64,000 nt of DNA, from contig QEOQ01000378.1 in assembly GCA_010279815.1 (NCBI GenBank), forward strand, positions 478,164 through 542,163. Direction: 5' to 3'. The notes under the pieces were generated by a model that saw nothing but the letters and a program-made list of their open reading frames with translations, made no database searches and had not been told where the DNA came from. Numbering within the stretch: the stretch's first letter is position 1; each line of letters begins with the position of its first letter. Source of the DNA: Brachionus plicatilis (lineage: Eukaryota; Rotifera; Eurotatoria; Ploima; Brachionidae). The position numbers were made by a program, and so were the translations under genes. Of this stretch, positions 49,700 to 60,464 are shown piece by piece.

Positions 49700-50385
49700 A
49701 TGAAAAAAATGGGTCTACCTTTTCAACACAAAAAAATAACCATTCAACACAATTTCATAACGCTGAGCACAAAATGATTTCTTCTCAACACAAAAATTAA
49801 AATTTGAAAAAAATACTTTTAGCACAAAAATTAAAAATAAAATAAATGCATTCATCACAAAAATTAATGGCTTGTTGAGAAAATTTAAACAAAAATTTAT
49901 TCAACAACTGTTATAAAGTTGAGTTTAACAGTAAGAAATGTTCTTGCAAGTTTTTCACTAAATTAGAATATTGTGCACATTTATTGGCATTATAAAAATT
50001 TTAAAAAAAAAAGGACCAATTTGTCAATAAACCTAAAAGAGGTAGAGCAAAAAATGCGGGAAAATTGTTTTCAAGAGACAATTTTTATTCAATTTATTTT
50101 CTTTAAGCTTCGAAATTTACCTTATTTACCTAACTTCCACTTATAAATATCATTAAATAAAATTTAAAATTAAAAAAAAATTAATTTTTTTCAAAATATT
50201 TTTGTGTTGAAAAAAAATTTCCTTTAATAATTATTTTCAAACACAAATTTTTTGTGTTAAATGTTTTTTTTTTAAATATAATTTTTTGTGCTGAGAAGAA
50301 ATCGAATTGTGTTGAATGTTTTTTTCATTGTGCTAATCAGAAATTGATTGTGCTGAAATAATAAAAAAATTTAATTTTTTAGCCT
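49700..50385. mobile_element. Element with CAACACAAA/TTTGTGTTG arrays and AT-hook ORF
   Basis: The left array has about six units (TTCAACACAAAAAAATAA, TTCAACACAATTTC, GAGCACAAAATG, CTCAACACAAAAATT, TTAGCACAAAAATT, CATCACAAAAATT). The right array has about six inverted units (TTTTTGTGTTGAA, TTTTTGTGCTGAGAAGAAA, AATTGTGTTGAATG, ATTGTGCTGAAAT). A short basic coding remnant lies between them. It is the clearest example of the motif-array architecture in the window. Confidence 0.72.
50010..50110 (+). pseudogene. Orphan AT-hook tail (KPKRGRAKNA)
   Basis: Reads KDQFVNKPKRGRAKNAGKLF, then SRDNFYSIYFL and a stop; no start seen. The KRGR core flanked by Pro/Ala/Lys is an AT-hook-like motif. It lies centrally in the array-bounded element. 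Confidence 0.5.
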
Positions 50386-51250
50386 CGTAATAGACAAGAA
50401 AAGGTCAAATTTGACCAATTTCAGTCTTAAAGCGAATTTTGTATCATTTTTGACCTGACGGACAAGGGTTCACTCATCTTCAAGTCTATTCTTAAGCATT
50501 CAATACAACATTTATTTATTGCTAACAGTTGAATTGATTAATTATCTAAAAATTATCATATATGTTTATTTTCCAATCAATAATAACATGGAAAAAAGTC
50601 TTAACAAGTAAAAAAACAAGTCAAAGTATGACTTGAACTTGAAAATTAATTTAAAAAAAAAAAAACTAGACTTGTTTTTTAAAAAATAAATAAACACAAG
50701 TAAGGACTTTGACTAATTTCAAAAATTTTAAAAAATCAAGTCATAAATTTTTTTAAATCTTGATTTTTTATATTTTTTTAAATTTTTTTATTCTTGTTTA
50801 ATTTATTTCTAAATTTTTAGGCACAATTTTTTTTGTTTTTTATTAATAAATTTACTTAAAAAAAAATGAAAATTATGTGAATTACTTAAAAAATCATGTT
50901 TCAATATTCACATTGAAAAAGAAATTTAAACAAAAAATTTTATTTTCTCTGAAAAAAATTTAAGACTTAAAATTTTTTAATCTGAATAAGCTTTAGCCCT
51001 GCACAAGTCAAACAAATAAATAATAATAATTAAAATTAAGACTTGAGTTAATACCAGACTTATATAAAAGTCACAAGTCAAGGGCAAGTCAAGACTTGTC
51101 ATTTGTAATAAAAATTCCAAGGTCCAAGTCATACTTTGACTTGTTTTTGAATTGTTCTGGCATTTTCTGGAAACTTCGGTTTTTTTCTTAACTAGCTCAA
51201 GTAACTAATAAAACCAAGTCAAAAATTCACTCAGGTTAATTTCTCCATTT
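50386..51250. repeat. AAGTC/GACTT-rich region with a LINE-like tail inside
   Basis: Many copies of AAGTCAAAGT, GACTTGA and CAAGTC words in both orientations (50600-50780 and 51040-51220). Near 50985-51028 lies AATCTGAATAAGCTTTAGCC followed by AAAT units, a copy of the LINE 3' tail. The arrays on either side suggest another motif-array element. Confidence 0.5.
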
Positions 51251-51594
51251 TTTGACTCTTTTCTTTTTTTATTTTTATCTCACACTTCTCACGTTTTTTT
51301 TGTTTATGAGTGCTGGATCTTAGAGAGTATCGATTCTTTTTGAATATTTTATTCCTTCCTGGTCCTTACCATTGTTTCAATATGATTACAAATAACTTTT
51401 AAGAGTTAAAAATAATTTAATATTTTCACTTTTAAGATTTGAGCTGAAGCTCTCTCGATTATTAGTAAAAATTTAAGTTAAAAATGTAAAAATATAAAAT
51501 GACAAAAAATTTTCAAAAAAAATTATTAAGACATTGAATATGTTTTAAAATAATAAATGATGGGACAGGTAGAATGAAACATATAAAAAGCCTA
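51251..51594. other. Intergenic, nothing recognisable
   Basis: AT-rich; no coding or structural signal. Confidence 0.25.
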
Positions 51595-52017
51595 TTGCAA
51601 TATGTGACCAGCTGGTCACTTAATATGTGACCATTGATTCCTACTTAATTATGTGATCAGGACTGTTCACCTATTAAGTGACCAGTAAATAAGTGACCAA
51701 AAAAAAATTAAAGATTAAAAAAACATGGTCACATAAATTTGTTTTTGGTCACTTAAATTTTTATTTGGTCACATAATAAATTTTTATTAAATTATTTTAA
51801 ACAATACGAAAATCGGCGATAGTCTAATTGGTGAACTAAGAAAAAAAGTGAACTTTCTAATTTTTAATTGGTGAACATAGTTCACTTAATAAATTTTATA
51901 TCAAAAAAAAAGTTAACTTGTAATATTTATTTAATTAGATAAGATAATATTAGATATGTCAATCGATAAATATTAATTAATTTTATTTATTTTTATGTAT
52001 TTTTGAGATATGAATTA

Positions 52018-52374
52018 TTAAGCCACGTTCATTACATAATTTGATTTAGAATCAATTTTTTCATTAATTTTTAACAAATCTAATCCTTTTGAAATTGTAA
52101 TTTGTGAACACCACAATTTTATAATTTCAACTACCAAGAGCATCGGAGTTTTAAATAAACTAAAGAAAGAATTTCTATAAACACTTTGAAATTTTTGACA
52201 GCCTGTATTGGTACACCTAAACGATGCTTGCACGCGGCTATTTTTATCTCTTTTTCTACCAACTAGTTCGAGTTTTGAGTTACAAAAGTAACAGCCTTGA
52301 TTTGTTAGAATACCTTTTTTTTGAAATTCTCCAATTAACATGACTTCGCTAATTTCGATTTGGTGTTTTGGCAT
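52018..52374 (-). CDS. Merlin/IS1595-type transposase N-terminal zinc domain, truncated
   Basis: 118 residues from a proper ATG. Zinc-binding Cys-28/31 (GCYFCNSKL) and Cys-54/59 (FRCTNTGCQKF) are followed by SVYRNSFFSLFKTPMLLVVE and IIKLWC. The C-x2-C...RC-x4-C...S-x-R-x-x-SFF spacing is the N-terminal module of ISXO2/IS1595-family (Merlin in eukaryotes) transposases. The DDE core that should follow is missing, since the family is normally more than twice this length. The frame is clean, so it could still make a DNA-binding fragment; activity is not expected. Confidence 0.65.
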   Translation of the reverse strand: MPKHQIEISEVMLIGEFQKKGILTNQGCYFCNSKLELVGRKRDKNSRVQASFRCTNTGCQKFQSVYRNSFFSLFKTPMLLVVEIIKLWCSQITISKGLDLLKINEKIDSKSNYVMNVA

Positions 52375-52510
52375 ATTTAATTAAAAGCTATTTTTTTAGT
52401 TCACTTGTTTTTGAAAAGTTCACTTATTTTTCTAGCAAAAAAAAAAAGTGATCATTTAATTATGCTTCTATTCTTTTTTTTTAAGATCACAAGTTAGTGA
52501 ACAAAAGTTC

Positions 52511-52554
52511 AAAAAAGTAGGAGTCGCGGTTTACCCCCCGACTCCTACTTTTTT
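52511..52554. repeat. Strong hairpin, 16-bp stem
   Basis: AAAAAAGTAGGAGTCG, a 12-base C-rich loop, then CGACTCCTACTTTTTT: a perfect stem. It lies at the right edge of the Merlin-like element, perhaps a terminal repeat copied in inverse orientation. Confidence 0.85.
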
Positions 52555-52754
52555 ATACAGATTCTGAAACTAGAGAAAATTCTGAACAAAATGTTGGGAC
52601 CACTTTTTTTATTTATTGAATTAAAAGCCAAAAAAAAATTGAATAAAATGAGTTTGAAACTAATTTTTGAATAATCATAATTTTTTATTATGTAAAACGT
52701 TTATATAAAAAAATTTTTATATTTTTTTTTTTAGACGAATCTTTTAAAAGAGTG

Positions 52755-53082
52755 AATTTTTAGGCCAATTCGGTTAATAGGGTATCACCTAATTAGTGCC
52801 AAAATTCACACAATAAACATTAAAAATAACTCATTTAACTCATATTACCTTTGTAAAAATACATTACCAACCCATCTGTGTGATTTTCAGGGCTAACCGG
52901 TTGAAAAAATTGGCCGATTGGGTTTATAGGATTAACCGAATTATCCCTCGTCCCATTAACCCCAGCAGCAGCTAACCGGGTGACCTAAAAATTTTGGCCT
53001 AAATGGATGATTCAATTTCGCGTTTTCTATCGTTATTAATTCTTACGAAAATTATCAAAAAAATAGGTGACCCGGTTAGGCC
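52755..53082. mobile_element. Possible MITE with CTAACCGG words
   Basis: Left TTAGGCCAATTCGGTTAATA, right complement CGGCCTAACCGGGTCACCTA. Inside, CTAACCGGTTG, TTAACCGAATT and CTAACCGGGTGACCTA recur. It is weak as a single terminal repeat but stronger as a motif array. Confidence 0.4.
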
Positions 53083-54756
53083 GTCTAACTATATTTTAAC
53101 ACATTTTTTATCATTATTAGTTCAAAAATTAAAAAACTAATAAATTTTTCAAATTGGAGAGTTTTAAATATTTCTTTAAACCATTCTTGAATTAGATTTA
53201 GTCTAAATTTGGTCTCATTTTAACTATTCAGGTTATTTTTTATATAACTTGTGTTTTATCTCTTTTTGATTTCTTATAACTAGTTTATGTTTTTTTCTCT
53301 CTTTTTATGTTTTTTTTACCTCACTATATCTGATATGATCATTAAGTTTTAAAAAATATCTTTTGAAAATAGAGTGAAAACTGATATTTTTTTGATTATA
53401 TGCTTTAACAGAATCGAAAAATTTTTTTTTGAATGCATCAAAGTTGTGATTCTGTAAATGAGGCTTCAGAATTGATAAAATATTTTAAGATGTTTTTCAA
53501 CTGAAAATTTAGAAATAAATAAAAAAATTTTCTCGTAATTCATCTTTCATTTAAATTACTCAATTTATACTTAAAGCGCATTAATTACAAAAATAAAGTT
53601 TGACGCTAGTTCTATTTTTGTTTTATTTATCTAAATAATTAAAGGAAATTTCCAAGTCTTTCATTTACGTGTAGCTCTTTAGAAAAAATTAAATTTTTTC
53701 AATAGGAAATAATTTAAAAAAAAATTTTATTCTTTGTTCCAAACTTTTTTTATATTTCAAGGTATTTATTCAATTTTTTATTGAATTTAAATAAAAATTT
53801 TTATATTTAAAATTAAGATATTTAAAAATTAAAATAACATTATTTTTATGAAAACAAAAAAATATTGATAAATTTATATCAAATTTAAAAAATTAGTCAC
53901 AAAGTCAATGAAGATTGAATTGATTTTATTGTTAATTGATAGCTAGAATGTTGCATTTTTCAGCATTGATCTTTTGATCACAAAAATATTTATCAATCTT
54001 GGATTAAATTTTCCAAATTTTTTTTCACAAATATTGGATTTTGTCATTGGCAGGGTTTTTTAAAAATAACAAGTCTCAAGTCAAGTCCATGCTCGGACTT
54101 TTTTTTTGAAAAGTCTTAAAATTTTTGTTTGTCTTAAAATAGAATGATAAAATTTTTAATTTATGCTGAAAAGTACATAAGCCATATTTTTACATTATTT
54201 TCTTACTTGTTATGGTTTAATACCAATTTAAGAATGAAAATACTTTTCTGGAACTTGAATTTACTTTTTAAATTTTGTTAGTGCTATATCACCAAAAAAA
54301 CCTAATACAAAAAGTATGTTAAATGTCAAAATTAGGATAAAAACTAAGATTTTTTATCTATACACGTATCATAGCAATAAAATGTATCAAAATGTTGCTC
54401 AAGATCATAGAATCTTTTTCGATTTTGTTCAAGCTATAAATTAATTTTCTATTAATTGTTGTTTTTTTTATTTTGAATTAAGCCGCTTCCAATTCGATGC
54501 TAAAAACTTCAATCATGTAAACAACTTTAATTTAACTGCTAAAAAATAACTTATTAAATTTAAGTTAGTATAAAATTAATTATGATATTCGAAAATCTAG
54601 TCGAAACAAAGTCAAAACAAATCAAAGGCAATAAAACATTTGGATATTTTTACACGGGATTAATTAACATCTTTGTGAAGAAGAGAGCAATACAAAAATT
54701 TTTTTAATTAAAACTTTCAATTTTTCAAAAATTGATAATTTAGTTAATTATTTTGA
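53083..54756. other. Intergenic with AAGTC patch and a partial arm copy
   Basis: AT-rich. 54050-54130 is an AAGTC-rich patch (AACAAGTCTCAAGTCAAGTC). 54630-54735 repeats in direct orientation part of the right arm (about 55175-55280; CACGGGATTAATTAACATCT, GAAGAAGAGAGCAATACAAA). No gene seen. Confidence 0.45.
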
Positions 54757-55530
54757 GTCAAATGTGATCAAAAAAATGCATTAAGTTCCTTACATATCAC
54801 CATTTATTAATTATTAAAAGTTTAAATTTCTTGTAGGTGACAATTTTAATTTTTCTGAAAAAAAAATAATCTAGACTCTTAATTTCATTAGTTATACTCA
54901 CTCACTTTTTTAAATTAAAAGAATCAAACAATATACAGCCTTATTTGGGTCTAAATTCTCCCAAAATTTTGAACAAACTCAATTAATAATAAAAATGCCT
55001 CAAAAGAAAAGGAAACCGAATTCACTATTAAATTTAACTAATTAAAAATCAGAAATTTATATAAATAATTTTTCTGTAAAAAAGGGGAAAGAAGATTTTA
55101 AAAATTTTTAAATATATTGCTAAAAAAAATTTCAAAAAATTCATTTTAAGAGTATATGTCAAAACTGATCAAGGCGATTAAACATTTTGATATTTTTACA
55201 CGGGATTAATTAATATCTTAGTGAAGAAGAGAGCAATACAAAAAATTTTTTAATTAAAACTTTCAATTTTTCAAAAAAATTTACCAAATTATTGTAAAAC
55301 AAACTAAAATAATATTAAATTAAAAAGAAAAATTGTAAATTTATTCAAAATAGCATCTCAAACTAAATAATCTATGTTTGAAACATTGTATATAATTTCA
55401 ATAGAGCGACATTGCAAAATTTTCTCCTATATATTTCTAAAATAAAATATATCTGAAACATCGCACATTTTCAATGCATTTTCAAAGTTGTATTTAAATT
55501 TGTTATAAAACACGATAGAACATGCCATAT
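54757..55530 (-). repeat. Large inverted pair, right arm (~770 bp)
   Basis: Complement of 46790-47562 with very few differences. It ends outward near CATGCCATATTTATATATAT and inward at TTTGAGTCAAATGTGATCAA. Receptor 2 lies about 270 bp beyond the outer end. Confidence 0.88.
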
Positions 55531-55802
55531 TTATATATATATATATTAAAATTCTGATATTCTGTAGGTTATACATATTTTTTTAAAAAAATAACTATCT
55601 CTAATTTTAATTTTATTTAGAAAAAAATACTGCAAAATTTATTTAAAATCAAAAGTGATTTATACTGGAAAAATAAAAGCATTACACATAACATCTAAAA
55701 AGTTGTATAGACAAACAGTTATTGTCAAATTAAATTTTTTTAAACAGCAATCAACTAATGTTTATTTTTTAATTTAATTCAATCAGTTTAATTATTAGGT
55801 TT

Positions 55803-58097
55803 TCATCTTTTTATGAAAGATGGAACTGAATGGATTTTTTTATAAAAACTGAATAGCGCTTGCTTGAATTGATTGTTTAAATAATAATAAATTACAGTTG
55901 TATATGAACAACTGATAAGATAGAAAATATTTCCAGCTTGATAAATGTTGGTGCAAATTTTGTTAATGCTATCACAGGGACTTTTGGCAACTTTGAATTT
56001 TAATACCAAAATATTCAATCCGAATTCTAGTGATCTAAGCAATATCAATACATTGATGCTCACCAAAATGATCTTGGTTATATAAATATCTGATGATTTT
56101 TGTTTACTTTCATTATGATTTTTTTCAAAATTCATTTTTTCTGATATCAATTTCTTAGTCCTAATGTTTGATCTAAATTTTCTTAATAAAAGCAAATCTG
56201 AAATGCACAAGACAACAAATAGAAAGAAATCATTCAAAATAAAGTTAAAACAATAGAGTGCAAAATAGATCCATCTTTTCTTTTTGGTCCGAGTGTAAAA
56301 TCTAGATATTTGTTGATTAGGATTAAATTCAAAAAAGCTTGAAAATGTGATCCTTTTGGGAAATTCTTCATATTGATAATAGTTTTCGATTGTAATCATG
56401 TCAAAATTGACGTAACTTGTCAACAATTTGTCAAAATTTATAAATGCCACTACTGCTATTAAGGACACTAAAAGAAAAAATTTTTTTGCCAAAATATTTT
56501 GATAAAATTTCAGACATCTATCATTTCGCAGTAAAAAATAGCGATTTAGTGAAATGATTACATTTAAAAAATTGGATAAAGTTTTGAGCATTCCGCCTAA
56601 AAAATCAACCACATAAATCTCATAAAGTTGTACACTTATCCATCTGCTGTAATAAGGACACACAATTCCATTTAGTCCAACACAACTATTTGCCAAATGA
56701 AAAAAATAAATCAGGCAATAGACCAAATTGAGCATTGAATTTAAGAGCATAAACTTGACCAAAATTTGATCAGATGAACATTTTAAGGACAACAAAATAA
56801 TCATATTTATGAGGTTTGTGATCAAGCCTATTAGGGAAAAAAATGGAAAAAAAATAAAATTAACAAAGTTAAGATATTCGGACAAATAAAAAATGTCAAT
56901 ATTGGTCAATTGGTATTTTTTGGTGTTTTTCAGCTGCTGAGAACACAACACAAAATCTAATTTGCATGTGGAGTTAAGCCATGAAAGATTATCACATTGT
57001 CCTGTTTTGTTCAATATTTCCAAACCATCTTGGTAATAGTAAATTTTATAGAGCCACAAAATGGTACATGAACAATTTATGCCGAAAAAATCGAACAAAA
57101 ATTTTCTGTTTTGAGGAAAGTTTTTAAATAGACACAAATCTGCTTGCGGATAATCATAATTTTCTAAATAAATGCCTACTTCAGATATATTAAAATTTGA
57201 ATTTATTGTGTCAAGCCATTCAAAAGGCTCTAACAAAAACATATCTATATTATCTATAAAAAAATTTATATATTTTATTTTGCTCAAATTTTTAAAGGTG
57301 TTCTTATCTATGCTCACAAGTTTTCCATAGATACTTAATTTTTCCATTCTTCCAAAAATGTTTGCATCCAAAATATTTCTATTGAGTACACTTTGGTAAA
57401 CTTTTAGGTGCACTTGTTCTATTCTTGAGTCCAGATCGTGACTCATTTGGTAGAAACTAAGATGGTTGTTTTTTATTATTGTGTCACTTAAGCCACTCAG
57501 GTCCAATTCAATTATGTCACATTTATAGAACATCATAGGGCATGTATGACGCGCATATCTTGTAGTAATAGAGTAGGACAAATATTTTACCTTAGAGAAG
57601 ATTATGTTCTGCGAATAAGAGCAGATTTTGTTGTGGGCATACTCAAATCCAAACTTTGAATAAAAAAAAGCAACATGGACGAGAATTTTATTTTGGTAAA
57701 AAAATTCCAAAATGCTAAGATCGAACACAATGCCTTTATAAAATACAAAATTAATTTGGATATTAGTTGTCAGATATGAGCTCAAGTTCATTTTTAGATC
57801 ATTGTCAAGAACAATTGGTCTTCTGGGCGTGAATGTCATTACAATAATGGCAATTTCTTTTGTAAAGCAATCTAATAAATTTTGACTATTTTTGTCGTAG
57901 TTTGAAAAAAAGACCGTTGCTGTAAAAACCCTTAAAGGATAAAAAATTCTAAAGCCTTCGGTAAATTGAAGTATTTGTTGGCATCTTTGTTTTGAGTCCA
58001 ACATTGAGCTCATGTTAAATTTGTTCTCCTTGGCTCGGTAGGCTTCATTCTCAAAAAATAGTAATGAAAAAATTAATAAAAAAATTATTTTCATCAT
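55803..58097 (-). CDS. Leucine-rich-repeat 7TM receptor (receptor 2)
   Basis: From the ATG at 58097 (MMKIIFLLIFSLLFF signal peptide) the protein is 764 residues; the upstream in-frame GTG and ATG would give an unlikely leader before the signal sequence. The layout is as in receptor 1: weak leucine-rich ectodomain (KIKYINFFIDNIDMFLLEPF), cysteine cap (INCSCTILWLYK), then seven membrane segments with GLITNLINMI, SLNRYF at the TM3 end and SYTTVIYYYLNNQF in TM7. The ectodomain differs from receptor 1 at roughly half its positions, suggesting different ligands. It faces receptor 1 tail to tail. Its start lies 368 bp from the Ly6-like gene on the other strand, so the two may share a divergent promoter. 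Confidence 0.85.
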   Translation of the reverse strand: MMKIIFLLIFSLLFFENEAYRAKENKFNMSSMLDSKQRCQQILQFTEGFRIFYPLRVFTATVFFSNYDKNSQNLLDCFTKEIAIIVMTFTPRRPIVLDNDLKMNLSSYLTTNIQINFVFYKGIVFDLSILEFFYQNKILVHVAFFYSKFGFEYAHNKICSYSQNIIFSKVKYLSYSITTRYARHTCPMMFYKCDIIELDLSGLSDTIIKNNHLSFYQMSHDLDSRIEQVHLKVYQSVLNRNILDANIFGRMEKLSIYGKLVSIDKNTFKNLSKIKYINFFIDNIDMFLLEPFEWLDTINSNFNISEVGIYLENYDYPQADLCLFKNFPQNRKFLFDFFGINCSCTILWLYKIYYYQDGLEILNKTGQCDNLSWLNSTCKLDFVLCSQQLKNTKKYQLTNIDIFYLSEYLNFVNFIFFPFFSLIGLITNLINMIILLSLKCSSDQILVKFMLLNSMLNLVYCLIYFFHLANSCVGLNGIVCPYYSRWISVQLYEIYVVDFLGGMLKTLSNFLNVIISLNRYFLLRNDRCLKFYQNILAKKFFLLVSLIAVVAFINFDKLLTSYVNFDMITIENYYQYEEFPKRITFSSFFEFNPNQQISRFYTRTKKKRWIYFALYCFNFILNDFFLFVVLCISDLLLLRKFRSNIRTKKLISEKMNFEKNHNESKQKSSDIYITKIILVSINVLILLRSLEFGLNILVLKFKVAKSPCDSINKICTNIYQAGNIFYLISCSYTTVIYYYLNNQFKQALFSFYKKIHSVPSFIKR

Positions 58098-58464
58098 TTT
58101 TAAAATATGTGTATACCTTTTTGGGAATGAGTATTTATGCAAATGGCTTGAAATCTGAATTTCCATCAGAAATCCGATCGTCACAAATCGGATCGTTTAC
58201 CTATCATTTTTATAGGACCTATGAAAATTTGATATTTTATAAAATTAATGCTTTGTCTTCTAAAATTGCCATCTCATTCAAATATCAAAATAAAAAAAAC
58301 AATTTTAAAATTTTATAAAATTTAAATTTAATTTGAATCTTAATTTAAATTGTAATTAGGCAACAAAAAATTTGATTTTTTTTGGGCCCTAACTAAATCG
58401 GTGCTTTGCTAAAATCTCAAAAGAAAATTTTAAAATTAATTTAAATTTTACAATCTGAGATAAA
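58098..58464. promoter_or_regulatory. Divergent promoter region, receptor 2 and Ly6-like gene
   Basis: A 367-bp AT-rich spacer between two start codons on opposite strands. No specific element is assigned. It is short enough to serve both genes (inference). Confidence 0.4.
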
Positions 58465-58608
58465 ATGAATAGCTTTGTGATTTTAATGAGTGTTTCGCTG
58501 ATGGCCAATTTGGTGCCGACCTCACACGAACTTGAATGCTATGAATGTCTTGGTTGTTCAGGAATGGGAACTCTTAAAGCCTGTTCATCTGGAGAGAGAT
58601 TTTGTCAA
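58465..58608 (+). CDS. Ly6/three-finger protein, exon 1
   Basis: Encodes a signal peptide (MNSFVILMSVSLMANLVPTS) and the first finger, LECYECLGCSGMGTLKACSS, then GERFCQ. The L-x-C-Y-x-C start is the hallmark of the Ly6/uPAR fold. The exon is 48 codons and ends in phase 0 at the donor GTAAAT. Confidence 0.8.
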
Positions 58609-58673
58609 GTAAATTTTAATTTTGAAAAATCGAATTTAATTTTCCCTTTGAAAAGAAAATTGTCAGTGACCAG
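58609..58673 (+). other. 65-bp intron
   Basis: GTAAAT...GACCAG. An AG seven bases earlier would bring a TGA into frame, so the acceptor at 58672-58673 is the one that keeps the domain: CQ joins VGIKMVAKGC. Confidence 0.75.
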
Positions 58674-58871
58674 GTTGGTATTAAAATGGTAGCCAAAGGT
58701 TGTGTTTATTTTTGTGTCGAAACTGATCCTGCATTTTATAAACTTTTTGAAAGTGAAGGTGGAAATTTTTGTTGCAATACAGATGGGTGCAATTTTGGTA
58801 TCAAAGTTAGCTCGAGTGTTCAATTATTTTTTCTATCGACTGGGTTTGCACTAATGGCTAAATTTTTTTAA
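58674..58871 (+). CDS. Ly6/three-finger protein, exon 2
   Basis: Completes the fold with VGIKMVAKGCVYFCVETD, then GGNFCCNTDGCN. CCxxxxCN is the family signature. The mature domain has ten cysteines, the number needed for five disulfides. It ends with a hydrophobic tail (SSVQLFFLSTGFALMAKFF) preceded by small residues, as expected for GPI anchoring. Total length 113 residues. Likely a cell-surface protein; partner unknown. Translation of the exon alone from its internal ATG would lose half the domain, which supports splicing. Confidence 0.82.
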   Translation, partial: VGIKMVAKGCVYFCVETDPAFYKLFESEGGNFCCNTDGCNFGIKVSSSVQLFFLSTGFALMAKFF

Positions 58872-60464
58872 GTAAACAAAAAATCTTTATAATTATTTTA
58901 ACTTTTTAATAGTTAAATTTTGAAAATTCATTAGACTAGGGGCTTTGATAAATCATTTTTAAATATTTGTAATATTTAGAGGTACTTTTTAGAGGGCCGC
59001 AATTAAACTTATTATCATTAGTTGTCACAGAGATTAATTTAAATTAATTGAATCTTGAAAAAATTAGATATAAAAAAAATTTCATCAATTTCTTTTTAGT
59101 TTTGTCCTAGAATGATTCTCGGAATTGCTTTCGATTCAAAGGATGAATAGTCTTTTAGTCATGAATTATTCGATTCCAGCTGAATCGTACCACATTTACA
59201 TCCATTTAGGTAAAAATGAGTTGAGCAGTATAATTAAATGAATTTTTTATTGTGAAAATTATTTGTATAATTGATTTCTGTATTATTTTAACTGATAGAA
59301 TTTATTTTTAATTGATGATATATTTTTGTAACCTGACTTTGTTCAACAAATCAAAAAAAATTTAATAAATACAATTAATTGACGATTTAGTCAAAATAAA
59401 TGACACAACGATATTAACTCTTTTTACAGATGCCTAAAATTTTGGATAATATTTCTAAAATTTACTAAAAAATAAAGCATTTATTGCAATCTGAAAATCA
59501 ATTAGTTTCATTTTATGATCATAATTTTATATATGATTCAGTTTTGCTTTCAAAAAAAGGTTTTATGTATTTTCAGTGTAAAATTTAATGCGTTGACGTA
59601 TTTTCATGTTCAGTGAACCATGTTTCGACCACAATCAAGAATAATTCATGAAAAATTTTTTACAGTTTTTTAAATAAGTAATAATGCTGATTTGAAAAGA
59701 AGATTTTGCTAAATATAAAATCAAAAAAGAGAAAAAAAGTTCATGTTTTTATCTGAATTTCAGCTGATTAAATAAAAATTTAATGTAACGCAGATTTTTT
59801 TCCTATATCTTTTTTTTTTGAAAAAACTAAAATTCATTCAAATATTAATAAAATTCTGTAACATTTAATTAAAAAATCTTTTACTGCTCATTTAGATAAT
59901 TGCTCAAAATTGTTCAAGAAAATCTGTTCGATCAATCTTTAATGGTTATACCTAAAAGAAGTATCCGAATTATGAAAAATTTTTAAAATTTTGGCAAACA
60001 AAAAAGAAATTTAAAAACTTTTATAAAGAAGGTGTTTAAAATTGAAGAAAATCATTAACTCAATAAATTCTAAATGAAAATTTTAGATATTTAGATATTT
60101 TAGATTTTGATAAAGTGATTAAGAATATATAAGTATATTATTTAAATGACTGTAAGTTCAATCTTGTAAGTAAAATCTTGGTCATTTTTAAAGCTATATA
60201 TTAAAAATTTTCATCAAATTCTCATAATTGAATGAGGATTTTAAAGATAATATATTTTTTTTAAATTTGATTAGATTACCGGTACAATCATGGATGGACA
60301 ATGAACTTATTTGTACTAAAATATTTTTGTGTGCTTTTGTGACTTTTTTTTATCAAGGAGAATATTCTGTCATTTTGTGAATGTTAAAGATTTTGAATTA
60401 ATCTAATTTAAATAGTTATTTTTAATATTTTTTAAATAATTTTTAAGAAAATTTTAGCGTTAGA
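58872..60464. other. Intergenic, nothing recognisable
   Basis: About 1.6 kb of AT-rich sequence. A few GATTC-containing inverted words occur at 59105-59195 (GAATGATTCTCGGAATTGCT). No gene or element is supported. Confidence 0.35.

Larger units (their letters stand above)
51595..52560. mobile_element. Merlin/IS1595-like element remnant with GTGACCA/GTGAAC arrays
   Basis: GTGACCA, GGTCAC, GTGAACT and AGTTCAC words crowd both flanks (51605-51910 and 52395-52510). GATTCCTACTT near 51635 and the complement of AAGTAGGAGTCG near 52516 may be terminal repeats. The truncated transposase N-terminus lies between them on the minus strand. Confidence 0.6.
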
